NCBI GenBank assembly: GCA_003550725.1 | Contig: PUKZ01000104.1 | Location: 1-64,000 of the forward strand | From: Bacteroidales bacterium | Lineage (GTDB): Bacteria > Bacteroidota > Bacteroidia > Bacteroidales > UBA7960 | DNA: 64,000 nucleotides | Direction of reading: 5' to 3' | Shown: positions 8,722 through 17,589 of the stretch, piece after piece | Numbering within the stretch: position 1 is the first letter of the stretch | Layout: each line of letters starts with the position of its first letter | Program-made: the position numbers and the translations under genes | The notes under the pieces: generated by a model | Databases searched by the model: none | What the model was told of the DNA's origin: nothing | The model's input: the letters and a program-made list of their open reading frames with translations, nothing else

Positions 8722-10059
8722 TTAATCTTTTATTTGGGATGTGCTGCGGGAAATTGAAAAGTTGTCACCGATAGCCAGGTAATTGAGTCTTCCATTTTCA
8801 TCACGTTCTCTCTCTACATTCAGATTACTGCCTGTAATTTGGCTGATTGCTGCAAGTCCGGTTCCTGCCAAATCCCGCAAAGAAGCTGATCTGTGATCTG
8901 AGGAAAAATCAAAACCGGTTCTTTTTTCTAATTCAGACATTGCCAGGCGAGGTAAGGTAACAGGCTCTTCATAATGATATTGTTCGCCTGTCTTTGCATA
9001 ACTCCCGGCATAAAACTCCATGGGGCTATCAAATAAAACGTGTGCTGATTTTTGCTTAACAGGTATCTGAGAAGGTTCTAAAGAAGCTAACCTGTTAATA
9101 TTTATTGGTTCAGGTATAAACTTTTCCTTGGCCTGATCGGTTATATCTACATGTCTTTCCGGCTTTATTTCTAAAGCTTTAACAGGTATTTTTTCCAATT
9201 GCTCATCTCTATGTATTAGGGGTATTTCAGTCTCACCGACATCAGCTGTAATTATAATATCATCAGGCTTCTGAAAAATTTTGTCTTCCTTTTGAATTGT
9301 TTCAGCATAGTGTAGTTGCTGGTCAGGCATAAAATCGTTCATAAAAAACAAACCCGCAATGATCAAAACCACCGCAGCAGCTGACACACTGTACCATATC
9401 TTTCTTATACCACCTATTTGATGACGTTTTAGCGATGATTTTAAAGGAAAGGTTATTGCAGGATCCGGGCTAAGCCTTAACTCCTTCCATTGCGAAAGTT
9501 CTTTCCTGCGACCCGGGTTATCTTTGATATACAATTCAACCGCCCTTTTTCCTGATTCCGAAAGCTCACCATCTATATACGCAGAGAAATACTCTTCGTA
9601 ATTACTGTCATCAACAGATAGTGAAGCAACTTTTAATGAAGGTAACTTTTTGAGCTGATATTTGTTTTCAAAAACAACAGCTTCATCAGGACTTATATAG
9701 GCCAAAGAATATTTTTTTCTGACAGATTCGTATGAAGGGTTTTTTGAAATAAAACTATTCAAAGCGGCTAATTCTGTATCACTAAGCAATCCCTCAAACT
9801 CAGCAATACAAAACAATTCAACATTTTGAGGAGTAACCGGCAACTGAATTTCCGGTTCCGGTTTTTTAAGAAATTCTCTTCCACTGTATTTAATGTCTTT
9901 GTCATTTTCAAGCTCTATAATTTCAAAGTCTTCAAAATCCTTTTTTAGCTCCGGATGTTTTTCCAAAAAAGACATAAGCATGGCAGCTTGTTTTGCAGAC
10001 AAGTTCCCCTCGTAGTAATCGAGGATAAAAGCCTGGTAATTTTTTTTATTGATTTTCAT
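8722..10059 (-). CDS. Membrane-anchored anti-sigma factor with three N-terminal repeats
   Basis: The gene lies 2 bp downstream of an ECF sigma gene, which strongly suggests an anti-sigma role. The 445-residue protein has three related units at about residues 12-46, 82-117 and 152-190, recognisable by YYEGNLS, FEGLLSD and YIDGELSES, each followed by a helix ending in a Pro-containing KHP/KNP/DNP turn. One transmembrane segment (about 219-242, AAAVVLIIAGLFFMND) separates the cytoplasmic repeats from a periplasmic part of about 200 residues of unknown fold. No CHCC zinc motif is present. The signal sensed is unknown. Confidence 0.75.
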   Translation of the reverse strand: MKINKKNYQAFILDYYEGNLSAKQAAMLMSFLEKHPELKKDFEDFEIIELENDKDIKYSGREFLKKPEPEIQLPVTPQNVELFCIAEFEGLLSDTELAALNSFISKNPSYESVRKKYSLAYISPDEAVVFENKYQLKKLPSLKVASLSVDDSNYEEYFSAYIDGELSESGKRAVELYIKDNPGRRKELSQWKELRLSPDPAITFPLKSSLKRHQIGGIRKIWYSVSAAAVVLIIAGLFFMNDFMPDQQLHYAETIQKEDKIFQKPDDIIITADVGETEIPLIHRDEQLEKIPVKALEIKPERHVDITDQAKEKFIPEPININRLASLEPSQIPVKQKSAHVLFDSPMEFYAGSYAKTGEQYHYEEPVTLPRLAMSELEKRTGFDFSSDHRSASLRDLAGTGLAAISQITGSNLNVERERDENGRLNYLAIGDNFSISRSTSQIKD

Positions 10060-10061
10060 TT

Positions 10062-10547
10062 TTACAATACTTCATCAAGACTGCCAATATGATTTTTTAA
10101 AAATTTTCTTGCCCTAAAAATATAAACTTTCACTTGTGCTTCGCTTATCCCGGCTATTTCCCCTATCTCCTTATAAGAGTAACCTTCATAATCTCTAAGT
10201 AAAAGAACCGATCTTTGAACTTCGGGCAACTTTGCTACTGCTAAATCTATAACTTCTTTCAAACCAAAATATTGATCGGTATATGAATGTTTATTAAAAG
10301 TGTTTTCATCTAAACTTTCCTGTCTCTGATCTTTTCGTATCATATCAATCATAGTGCGATAAGCAGTTGTAAACAAATATGAACGTGCTTTCTCTGCATT
10401 GATTTCCTGAACCTTTACCCACATCTTTTCAAAAGAATCCTGTACAACATCTCTCGCTTTCTCCTCATCCCCAATATTTTTAAGGATAAAGCGATATACA
10501 CCGTCAGCATAATTATCAACGCACTCATTATAATCAGCCGTAGTCAT
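10062..10547 (-). CDS. ECF-family RNA polymerase sigma factor
   Basis: The 161-residue protein has a sigma-70 region 2 (EEKARDVVQDSFEKMW, about residues 28-43) and a region 4 helix-turn-helix (YSYKEIGEIAGISEAQVKVY) preceded by LPEVQRSVLLLRD. It lacks regions 1 and 3, as in ECF sigmas. It directs RNA polymerase to a dedicated promoter set and is presumably held inactive by the membrane protein encoded immediately downstream. The start codon follows a CAATTGC-containing leader. No TAnnTTTG element was found, so it may be autoregulated from an ECF promoter. Confidence 0.93.
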   Translation of the reverse strand: MTTADYNECVDNYADGVYRFILKNIGDEEKARDVVQDSFEKMWVKVQEINAEKARSYLFTTAYRTMIDMIRKDQRQESLDENTFNKHSYTDQYFGLKEVIDLAVAKLPEVQRSVLLLRDYEGYSYKEIGEIAGISEAQVKVYIFRARKFLKNHIGSLDEVL

Positions 10548-11165
10548 ATTTTTTAATGCAATTGCTCCTGTTTTTACCGTAAGACGGTTTAAACAAAAAA
10601 AAGTTACAAAATTTGAAAAATAAATTATATAAAAAATTGTAATTAAATGGTCATGCCGGTTAAATAAATTCGAAAATCAAAACTATGTATCATAAATTAC
10701 AATCTTTTTGCGTTTTTAAAATTTAACAACCTCAAAAATTAAACCAAAACATAAAAATTAAGTATAATATAAATGAGTTAATTTCTTACTTATATTAGAT
10801 CTATAAATTTGTGTTTTTTAATATAACAAATTAAACAATTACTTGAATTCTTTTTGCTGAAGGACTAAAAAATAAAAAAACCGATACTAAGTAAAATGCT
10901 TATCTTTAAAACCTTAAAATAAAGACACCATTGTAAACCCATTTTTGAGTGGGGCTTATATTAAGTTATTAATCAAAGATATAAAAAGTTTATTTACAAA
11001 TAGCAAAATAACTTTACTTTAAATGATGTTTAGTAACAAAAAAGAGTTTAATATAAATAGTGATGATTAATATAAACAGGTCGAAATATTTGTTTTAGAG
11101 TTTAACTTGTTTATAAAATCAATTTTATTGAAATAAAAAAGTGAAAATTTAAGATATAAAATAAG
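10548..11165. other. AT-rich intergenic region, no gene seen
   Basis: About 620 bases between the divergent sigma-factor and wza-like genes. A short perfect stem (ACCGT/ACGGT around AAG, 10577-10589) lies in the sigma leader. Otherwise the region is very AT-rich with stop codons in all frames, and I see no RNA gene. It must hold the promoters of both flanking transcripts. Confidence 0.6.
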
Positions 11166-11173
11166 TATCTTTG
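11166..11173 (+). promoter_or_regulatory. Candidate -7 element for the wza-wzc transcript
   Basis: TATCTTTG followed by CAG matches the TAnnTTTG consensus and lies 33 bases before the wza-like ATG at 11207. A correctly spaced -33 TTG is not evident. Confidence 0.5.
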
Positions 11174-11206
11174 CAGTTTTGAAATTCATAAATAAAATAT
11201 TTTTTT

Positions 11207-11968
11207 ATGTCGAAAACAATTATTTGGGTAGCTGGCATAGTTCTTTTAATAACATCATCGTGCACTCCTCACAGGGAGATAGTTTATTTTCAGGATAAAC
11301 AAGACATCGGCGATACTGTTTCTTATGATACCTCATATTATAAAATTAAACCCGATGACATTTTACACGTACGTGTATTGACAATAGAGGAGGAAAATTA
11401 TCGTATGTTTAATACAGATGATAATTTTCGTACTGCCAGGGGTGACAGAAGTGATATAACTGTATATATAGAAGGTTATTCGGTAAACGAATACGGTTAT
11501 ATAAAGATGCCGGTTTTGGGTAATGTAAAGGTAGAAGGAATGACTATCAATGAAGCGACAGATCACATCCAGGAAAAAATTGATGATTACCTTATAGATG
11601 CTACAGTAGTGGTTAAGTTAGTTAATTTTAATGTAACAGTTTTGGGTGAGGTAAGCCGGCCGGGCAATTATTATGTTTATGATAACAGGCTTACCATTGT
11701 TGATGCTTTAGGTTTGGCGGGTGATATGACCGATTTTGGTAAGCGAAATGTTAATATTGTACGCCATACACCTGATGGAGCTAAATTTGCAACCCTTGAT
11801 TTAACTGACAGGAAATCTTTTTCTTCAGAATTTTTTTACCTGCAGTCAAATGACATTGTATATGTAGAACCCACAATAGCAAAAAGGCTTGGTTTCAAAG
11901 ATTTCCCGTTTTCTGTATTGTTCTCGGCAATCAGTACAACAGTATTGCTATTGAATTTTATAAATTAA
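11207..11968 (+). CDS. Outer-membrane polysaccharide export lipoprotein, Wza family
   Basis: The 253-residue protein has a lipoprotein signal with Cys in ITSSC (about residue 19), a polysaccharide-export domain starting near YKIKPDDILHVRV, and an SLBB beta-grasp domain around VNFNVTVLGEVSRPGNYYV. A C-terminal hydrophobic helix (FSVLFSAISTTVLLL) resembles the membrane-spanning helix of Wza. It would form the outer-membrane channel for exopolysaccharide. The Wzc-like kinase follows after 29 bases. No glycosyltransferases or polymerase are nearby, so the partner synthesis genes must be elsewhere. Confidence 0.92.
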   Translation: MSKTIIWVAGIVLLITSSCTPHREIVYFQDKQDIGDTVSYDTSYYKIKPDDILHVRVLTIEEENYRMFNTDDNFRTARGDRSDITVYIEGYSVNEYGYIKMPVLGNVKVEGMTINEATDHIQEKIDDYLIDATVVVKLVNFNVTVLGEVSRPGNYYVYDNRLTIVDALGLAGDMTDFGKRNVNIVRHTPDGAKFATLDLTDRKSFSSEFFYLQSNDIVYVEPTIAKRLGFKDFPFSVLFSAISTTVLLLNFIN

Positions 11969-11997
11969 GGTTTAGAAATCCATATTTTTTGTTAGTT

Positions 11998-14469
11998 ATG
12001 ACACAAAACCCCTATCAAGAAGAAACTATTGATATAAAGGCAATAATATTTAAATACTTAAGATATTGGTACTGGTTTGTAATTGCTTTAGCTATAGCAT
12101 TAACAGTGGCTTATTTTTATAATAAATTTTCAGAAACCGTTTACAGAACCAACGCTACAGTCCTAATCCGTGACGACAGAAAAGGAGGAGTTCACCGACC
12201 CGGGCAATTTATGGGTGAGCTCGATCTTTTCAGCCCCAGGCATAACCTCTACAATGAAATGGCTATTCTAAAATCACACAGCCTTGTAAATACTACTGTA
12301 CAGGAAATGGGTGTAAAAACCTCTTATTATAACATTGGAAGACTGGTTGGCGAAATAAGAAAAACTGAAATATATAAAAATACCCCTTTTATTGCAAAAT
12401 TTGACGCCGATAAAGTTCCAAAAAACAAACCGTTTAATGTAAAGATCGTTTCTCAAGATAAATATGAAATTGACCTGGGAGGTAATAACAATTCTTTGTT
12501 CAATTGGAGTAGCTCGGCAAATAACTCCAAAATAATGCAATTTGGAGAAGAATATAAGCATAATGGGTATTCATTCTCACTTCATCTTACAGATAATTAC
12601 AACCCTGATTCTCACAATGGGCGCGAATATATATTTGAAGTAAACAGAATTGAATCACTGGTTTCTCAATACCGTTCAAAAATATCTGTCGAACCCTTAA
12701 ACCCTGATGTTTCAATAGTTCAGGTTACTTTCGAAGCCACCAGCGCACAAAGAGCTATAGATTTTCTGAACAGGTTAACCGAAAACTATATTTACGAAGG
12801 ACTTGATGCAAAAAACCAAATAGCGCTTAACACTATTCGTTTTATAGACGAACAAATAGATGTTACCACTGATTCGCTATATCTAGCCGAAAGTTCATTA
12901 CAGGAGTTTCGGACCAAACACCAACTAATGGATATTAGTTACCAGGCAAATCAATTGTACACAGATTTGGCAGAGCTTGATAAGAAAAAAGCCACTAAAG
13001 AAGTAAAGGCTAAATATTATGATCATTTGCTTGAATATATTAAAGAAGATAAAGACTTTACAGAAATGCATGCCCCATCTGCTATGGGCATAAAGGATAA
13101 TACTCTTAATCAACTTGTTTCAGAACTAACTTCCCTTTATACTAAAAGAAGCAGGCTCTCAATGACATCAAGAGAGAAAAGTCCAACTTTAAGAGCTATA
13201 GATAATGAAATTAAATCAACCAAAAATGCTCTTAGAGAAAATATTACTAACATCATACAATCCAATGAAATTGCACTTGCAGATTTGCGCCAACGCATCG
13301 GAAAACTGGAAAGCCGTATCAATATGCTTCCCCGTACTGAAAGGGAAATGATTGGCATACAGCGTAAGTTTAATCTTAATGATGCCACCTACAACTATCT
13401 GATGGAAAAACGTGCTGAAGCAGGTATTGCACTGGCTTCCAATATTCCTGATAATGAAATAATCGACTCGGCAAGAGGCTCAGGTATAGTATCACCTAAA
13501 AAAAATCGAAACTATTTTATTGCATTAGTATTGGGAATGGTTTTTCCTATAGGGGTGATATATTTACGTGATTTTTTTAATACCAAAATACTGGAAAAGA
13601 AAGATGTTACTTCTACAGTTGATTTTCCTGTTATAGGAGTAATACCACATATTAAAAAACTCGTGAAAAACAAAAAAATCAATTTAATTAACTACAATGA
13701 TTCTAAATCTCCTGCTTCAGAGTCTTTCCGAGCCTTACGTGCCAACCTCTCATTTATGGCTTCGGATAAAAAATCAAAAATGGTCAGTATAACATCATCT
13801 AAATCAGAAGAAGGCAAAACATTTACCGCTATTAACCTGGCTACAGTGCTAGCATTAACCGGGAAAAAAACGCTTGTTTTAAGTGCTGACTTACGAAAAC
13901 CTCCTAACTATAATGAACTCGATGTTAATAAAGAACCGGGACTGGCTAACTACCTTATTGAAAAAGCCAAGCTGGAAGATATTATACAAGAATCATCACA
14001 AAATGATAACTTACAGGTTATTACTTCAGGAACAATTCCTCCTAACCCAAGCGAACTACTGGAATCAGATAAAATGAAAGAATTAGTCGAACAACTAAAA
14101 ACAAAATATGATTATATTATTACCGATAATACGCCAATCGGAATAGTGCCTGATGCAATAAACCTTTTAAAAAATTCTGAAATCGTATTATTTATTGTAA
14201 GACAAAAATATACTGATAAATCATCACTTGAGTTTTTAAAAGATTTATCGCACAAAGCAAATCTTAAAAATATAGCTATTTCAATTAACGATGTGAAAAT
14301 TGCTCGTTCAGGTTATGGATACAGTTATAGTTATAGTTATGGCTATGGCTATGGTTATGGCTATGGCTATGGCCATAAAACTTATTATGAAGACAATAAC
14401 GAGGATGGAAAAACATCTAAAATCATTAATAACTTCACAAAAAATCTAAATAAATTCAGGAAGAAATAA
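11998..14469 (+). CDS. Wzc-like chain-length determinant and bacterial tyrosine kinase
   Basis: The ORF track begins at a TTG (11989), but the ATG at 11998 (MTQNPYQEE) is the better start, giving 823 residues. Order: Wzz domain with first TM (YWYWFVIALAIALTVAYFY), long coiled-coil region, second TM (NYFIALVLGMVFPIGVIYL), then a cytoplasmic BY-kinase with Walker A SEEGKT (about 603-608), Walker A' LSADLRKPP and Walker B-like IITDNTP. The C-terminal cluster of alternating Ser/Gly-Tyr repeats is the expected autophosphorylation tail. It controls polymer length and export together with the Wza-like protein upstream. Confidence 0.93.
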   Translation: MTQNPYQEETIDIKAIIFKYLRYWYWFVIALAIALTVAYFYNKFSETVYRTNATVLIRDDRKGGVHRPGQFMGELDLFSPRHNLYNEMAILKSHSLVNTTVQEMGVKTSYYNIGRLVGEIRKTEIYKNTPFIAKFDADKVPKNKPFNVKIVSQDKYEIDLGGNNNSLFNWSSSANNSKIMQFGEEYKHNGYSFSLHLTDNYNPDSHNGREYIFEVNRIESLVSQYRSKISVEPLNPDVSIVQVTFEATSAQRAIDFLNRLTENYIYEGLDAKNQIALNTIRFIDEQIDVTTDSLYLAESSLQEFRTKHQLMDISYQANQLYTDLAELDKKKATKEVKAKYYDHLLEYIKEDKDFTEMHAPSAMGIKDNTLNQLVSELTSLYTKRSRLSMTSREKSPTLRAIDNEIKSTKNALRENITNIIQSNEIALADLRQRIGKLESRINMLPRTEREMIGIQRKFNLNDATYNYLMEKRAEAGIALASNIPDNEIIDSARGSGIVSPKKNRNYFIALVLGMVFPIGVIYLRDFFNTKILEKKDVTSTVDFPVIGVIPHIKKLVKNKKINLINYNDSKSPASESFRALRANLSFMASDKKSKMVSITSSKSEEGKTFTAINLATVLALTGKKTLVLSADLRKPPNYNELDVNKEPGLANYLIEKAKLEDIIQESSQNDNLQVITSGTIPPNPSELLESDKMKELVEQLKTKYDYIITDNTPIGIVPDAINLLKNSEIVLFIVRQKYTDKSSLEFLKDLSHKANLKNIAISINDVKIARSGYGYSYSYSYGYGYGYGYGYGHKTYYEDNNEDGKTSKIINNFTKNLNKFRKK

Positions 14470-14477
14470 CAAAATAT

Positions 14478-14523
14478 AGCATTGATAATTAAATAAGTCC
14501 TGGCTTGTTTAATTATCAATGCT
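14478..14523. terminator. Strong 16-20 bp hairpin after wzc
   Basis: AGCATTGATAATTAAA (14478-14493) is exactly complementary to TTTAATTATCAATGCT (14508-14523). Pairing can extend inward through one T-G wobble to AAG/CTT, leaving a TCCTGG loop. It begins 8 bases after the wzc stop, so it probably ends the wza-wzc transcript before the tRNA gene. There is no long T tract after it. Confidence 0.7.
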
Positions 14524-14562
14524 GGCTACTCTATACAAGCTAAGCAATATAACAAAAATTAT

Positions 14563-14570
14563 TAACTTTG
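14563..14570 (+). promoter_or_regulatory. Candidate -7 element for tRNA-Arg
   Basis: TAACTTTG fits the TAnnTTTG consensus and ends 10 bases before the first base of the tRNA. This gives the tRNA its own transcription start. Confidence 0.6.
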
Positions 14571-14580
14571 CTCACCTGTT

Positions 14581-14654
14581 GGCTCCGTAGTTCAATTGGA
14601 TAGAATAACAGATTCCGGTTCTGTAGGTTGGGGGTTCGAGTCCCCCCGGAGTCA
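14581..14654 (+). tRNA. tRNA-Arg, anticodon CCG
   Basis: A full cloverleaf can be drawn. The acceptor arm is GGCTCCG with CGGAGTC (one G-T pair), the D arm contains GTTCAATTGGATAGAAT, the anticodon stem is ACAGA/TCTGT around loop TTCCGGT (anticodon CCG, reading codon CGG), and the T arm is GGGGG-TTCGAGT-CCCCC. The discriminator base is A, and the CCA end is not encoded. The minus-strand ORF 14540-14758 drawn over it is spurious. No integrase or duplicated 3' end is seen nearby. Confidence 0.97.
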
Positions 14655-14825
14655 CTAAAGCCGGGAAAAATGATATTTTTTTTATGAAAATTATAAAAGC
14701 AGATCATTAAATGTGAAAAGTACCCTCCAGTAATTTTATTAAAAAATTTATTTAGCATTCTACTTTATTTAAAATTAGTTATAATGGCTTTACAGGATTT
14801 TCAAAAAATCTTCCGCTTAAATTTT

Positions 14826-14833
14826 TAATTTTG
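14826..14833 (+). promoter_or_regulatory. Candidate -7 element for the BCCT-usp transcript
   Basis: TAATTTTG matches TAnnTTTG and lies 58 bases before the transporter ATG. A weak element is possible because the surrounding sequence is T-rich. Confidence 0.4.
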
Positions 14834-14891
14834 TATTGAACTAAAATAATAACAAAAAAAAATTTTTGGCTGCCTATAAAAAGCTAATAAA

Positions 14892-16508
14892 ATGCATAAA
14901 ATTGGTAATCCTAATAAAAACAAATACTTTGATGTTGATCCTTTTGTTTTTTGGGTCTCCTCTATACTGATAATTTTATTTATAATTATAACCCTGGGTG
15001 TTGGAGAGCCAATGGAGCAAGTTTTTGAAGCTATACAAACAGGTATTTCTAAAGGTGGGGGCTGGTTTTTTGTATTATCCGTGAACTTTTTTCTTTTATT
15101 TTCGTTGGCTATTGCCTTCAGCAAATTTGGAAAAATCAGACTAGGAGGCAAGACTGCTGAGCCTGATTTTTCAAAAACTTCTTGGTTTGCCATGTTATTC
15201 AGTGCAGGAATGGGCATTGGTATTCTTTTCTGGAGTGTAGGTGAACCTGTTTTGCACTATGTTTCACCACCTATAGGCGAAGGCAGCACAGTTGTTTCTG
15301 CTGAAAGATCAATGCAGTACACTTTTCTACACTGGGGGCTTCATGCCTGGGGTATTTATGCATTGGTAGGTATGGCTCTGGCATTTTTTGCGTTCAATAA
15401 AAAGTTGCCACTTACCATCAGTTCAGCATTCCACCCCCTTATAGGTGAAAGAATAAACGGAAAAATAGGAAAAACGATCAATGTGCTGGCTGTTTTGGCA
15501 ACTCTTTTCGGACTGGCAACTTCACTGGGGCTCGGTGTGCAACAAATAAATGCAGGTTTGAGTCATCTTACTAATATACAAGAAAATGTGACCGTACAAA
15601 TCATACTTTTAGCCGTTATAATATTAATAGCAACAGGATCGGTAATTGCAGGAATGTCTTCGGGAGTAAAGAGGCTAAGCCAAATGAATATAATTATAGG
15701 AGCGGTCTTTCTTGTATTTATAATAATAATCGGGCCTACTTTATTTATAACCGGATCTATTTTGCAAAACATAGGCGCCTATCTTAACAATTTTTTCGAA
15801 ATCAGCTTTTGGACAGAAACATACCAACAGTCTGACTGGCAGCAGGATTGGACAGTGTTTTACTGGGCATGGTGGATTAGCTGGTCACCTTTTGTGGGTA
15901 TGTTTATTGCCCGTATATCAAGAGGTAGATCAATAAGGGAGTTTATGCTGGGAGTACTTCTTGTACCATCATTGGTAACATTTATCTGGTTATCGGCTTT
16001 CGGCGGATCAGCACTCTTTTTGGAACTAAACAATATAGCTGATTTGGCATCATTGGTGCAGGAAAATGTTGCAACTTCATTATTTGTTTTACTTGAACAA
16101 TTTCCACTGGGTATTTTAGCATCTATTTTGGGGTTAATACTTATAACAAGTTTTTTTGTAACTTCCGCCGATTCAGGCTCCCTTGTAATAGATAGCCTCA
16201 CTGCAGGCGGCAAACTGGATGCCCCGGTTCAGCAAAGAGTATTTTGGGCAGTGGTTAAAGGCGGAGTAGCAGCAGTTTTGCTTGTAGGAGGCGGACTGGG
16301 AGCATTACAAACCGCATCGATAATAACCGGACTGCCCTTTGCAATTGTTTTGTTAATTATGTCGTATAGCCTTGTTATAGGCCTGCAGGATGAAAAGAAC
16401 AAGTTGATCCATTTTGAAAAAGAAGAAAAAACAGAAAAAGTCTCATACCAAGAAACTATTAAAAACGTAATTGATAAAAGAGACAAGAATAAAACTAAAA
16501 ACCAATAA
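14892..16508 (+). CDS. BCCT-family betaine/carnitine/choline transporter
   Basis: The 538-residue protein has about twelve transmembrane segments. Signatures of the family are AGMGIGILFWSVGEP (TM3 region), the aromatic WAWWISWSPF motif of the substrate-binding TM8, and the following FIARISRGRSIREF. BCCT carriers import glycine betaine, choline or carnitine with Na+ or H+, usually for osmoprotection. The N-terminal extension is short and the C-terminal tail is about 40 charged residues. A universal stress protein gene follows 10 bases downstream, so both are probably one transcript. Exact substrate is not decidable. Confidence 0.95.
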   Translation: MHKIGNPNKNKYFDVDPFVFWVSSILIILFIIITLGVGEPMEQVFEAIQTGISKGGGWFFVLSVNFFLLFSLAIAFSKFGKIRLGGKTAEPDFSKTSWFAMLFSAGMGIGILFWSVGEPVLHYVSPPIGEGSTVVSAERSMQYTFLHWGLHAWGIYALVGMALAFFAFNKKLPLTISSAFHPLIGERINGKIGKTINVLAVLATLFGLATSLGLGVQQINAGLSHLTNIQENVTVQIILLAVIILIATGSVIAGMSSGVKRLSQMNIIIGAVFLVFIIIIGPTLFITGSILQNIGAYLNNFFEISFWTETYQQSDWQQDWTVFYWAWWISWSPFVGMFIARISRGRSIREFMLGVLLVPSLVTFIWLSAFGGSALFLELNNIADLASLVQENVATSLFVLLEQFPLGILASILGLILITSFFVTSADSGSLVIDSLTAGGKLDAPVQQRVFWAVVKGGVAAVLLVGGGLGALQTASIITGLPFAIVLLIMSYSLVIGLQDEKNKLIHFEKEEKTEKVSYQETIKNVIDKRDKNKTKNQ

Positions 16509-16517
16509 CCAATTATC

Positions 16518-17423
16518 ATGTACAAATTCAATAACATACTTATTTGCCTGGATTTGACAGAAGCAGATTATTTTCTCATAAATTATACAAGCTTTATAGC
16601 AAATATTCTTAAACCCAAAAAACTTGTTTTTATTCATGTAATGGAAACTTATGACCTGCCTGATGAGATAATAGACTCCTTTCATGATAGTGAAGAAAAC
16701 CTGGAAAAGATCCTTAAAAAAGAACTTGAAGAAAGAATTAATTCAGCTCTGTCAGTTAATTATGATCTGGATTATACCCTTGTAATTGAACAAGGCCTGG
16801 CAGCAGAAAAGATAGTTCAATATTCAAAAAATAATGATATTGACCTAAGCATATTAAGTGGTAAAGGAAGTGTTGCAAAGAAAGTTGCCGGACTGTTACC
16901 CTCCTCTGTTTTGATGGTAAATGAAAAAAGCAAACATAAGTTGAAGAAATTGCTTGTAAAAATGGACTTCTCCAAAACATCATACTTGGCTCTTCTTATG
17001 GCACAAAAATTAGCTAATCTAACAGGAGCTTCAATAGAATGCCATTATGTCCATAAGTTCCCCCTTAACTATTTTCCAAAAATGACTCCTGACAATGTAA
17101 AGGATATAAAAAATGAGCTAAAGGAACATGTTGATAACAAATATGAGGAGTTTATAAAAAACATGAATATAAACAAAAAAGATGCACCCCTATGCAGTTT
17201 TTGTATTGAGTATCACGATGAAGAATCATACCTGGTATACAATCACGCTGCCAAGAATAATTTTGATCTTATTCTGACCGGAACAAAGATAAAATCAATA
17301 CTCTCCAGAACACTACTTGAAAAAAACCCCGAGAAATACGTGGGCATAGATAAAGAAATTCCGATTATGATAGTAAAGGATTACAAAAAATCTAACGGAT
17401 TTCTCAAAGATATCTTTGATTGA
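16518..17423 (+). CDS. Tandem-domain universal stress protein (UspA family)
   Basis: The 301-residue protein carries two Usp folds: residues 1-135, beginning FNNILICLDLTEADYFLINY, and about 140-290, beginning KLLVKMDFSKTSYLALLMA. The usual ATP-binding pattern G-x2-G-x9-G-S/T is altered in both halves (first half reads SGKGSVAKKVAGLLPSS), so ATP binding is uncertain. It lies 10 bases after the BCCT transporter, suggesting a shared osmotic or stress response, perhaps as a cytoplasmic regulator of the carrier. That partnership is inference from position only. Confidence 0.88.
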   Translation: MYKFNNILICLDLTEADYFLINYTSFIANILKPKKLVFIHVMETYDLPDEIIDSFHDSEENLEKILKKELEERINSALSVNYDLDYTLVIEQGLAAEKIVQYSKNNDIDLSILSGKGSVAKKVAGLLPSSVLMVNEKSKHKLKKLLVKMDFSKTSYLALLMAQKLANLTGASIECHYVHKFPLNYFPKMTPDNVKDIKNELKEHVDNKYEEFIKNMNINKKDAPLCSFCIEYHDEESYLVYNHAAKNNFDLILTGTKIKSILSRTLLEKNPEKYVGIDKEIPIMIVKDYKKSNGFLKDIFD

Positions 17424-17487
17424 AAAAACAAATTTTTATTATCTGACTGTAGCATAAAAATAAACAAAAGATATAACCTCTAAGGGT

Positions 17488-17513
17488 TTGTTATTATATT
17501 TTTTTGATAACAA
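17488..17513. terminator. Hairpin between convergent usp and yitT-like genes
   Basis: TTGTTAT (17488-17494) pairs with ATAACAA (17507-17513) over a T-rich 12-base loop. It is placed in the 166-base gap between two convergent genes, where a bidirectional terminator is expected. Confidence 0.4.
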
Positions 17514-17589
17514 AGCTAATATATGGCGTTGTGTTTTATGAGTAAAAAATAAATTACCAGTTGAATTTGTAAGAAAACTGATCGGAAAC

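Noticed and set aside
14308-14390. Tandem repeats in wzc as a CRISPR-like or satellite array
   Set aside because: The repeat is in frame and encodes the expected tyrosine-rich tail; there are no spacers.
14581-14654. tRNA-Arg as an attachment site for an integrated element
   Set aside because: No integrase gene, no duplicated tRNA 3' end and no change in gene content on either side are seen.
14540-14758. 72-residue minus-strand ORF across tRNA-Arg
   Set aside because: It reads through a complete tRNA cloverleaf (the familiar SGGTRTPN-type false frame of tRNA genes).
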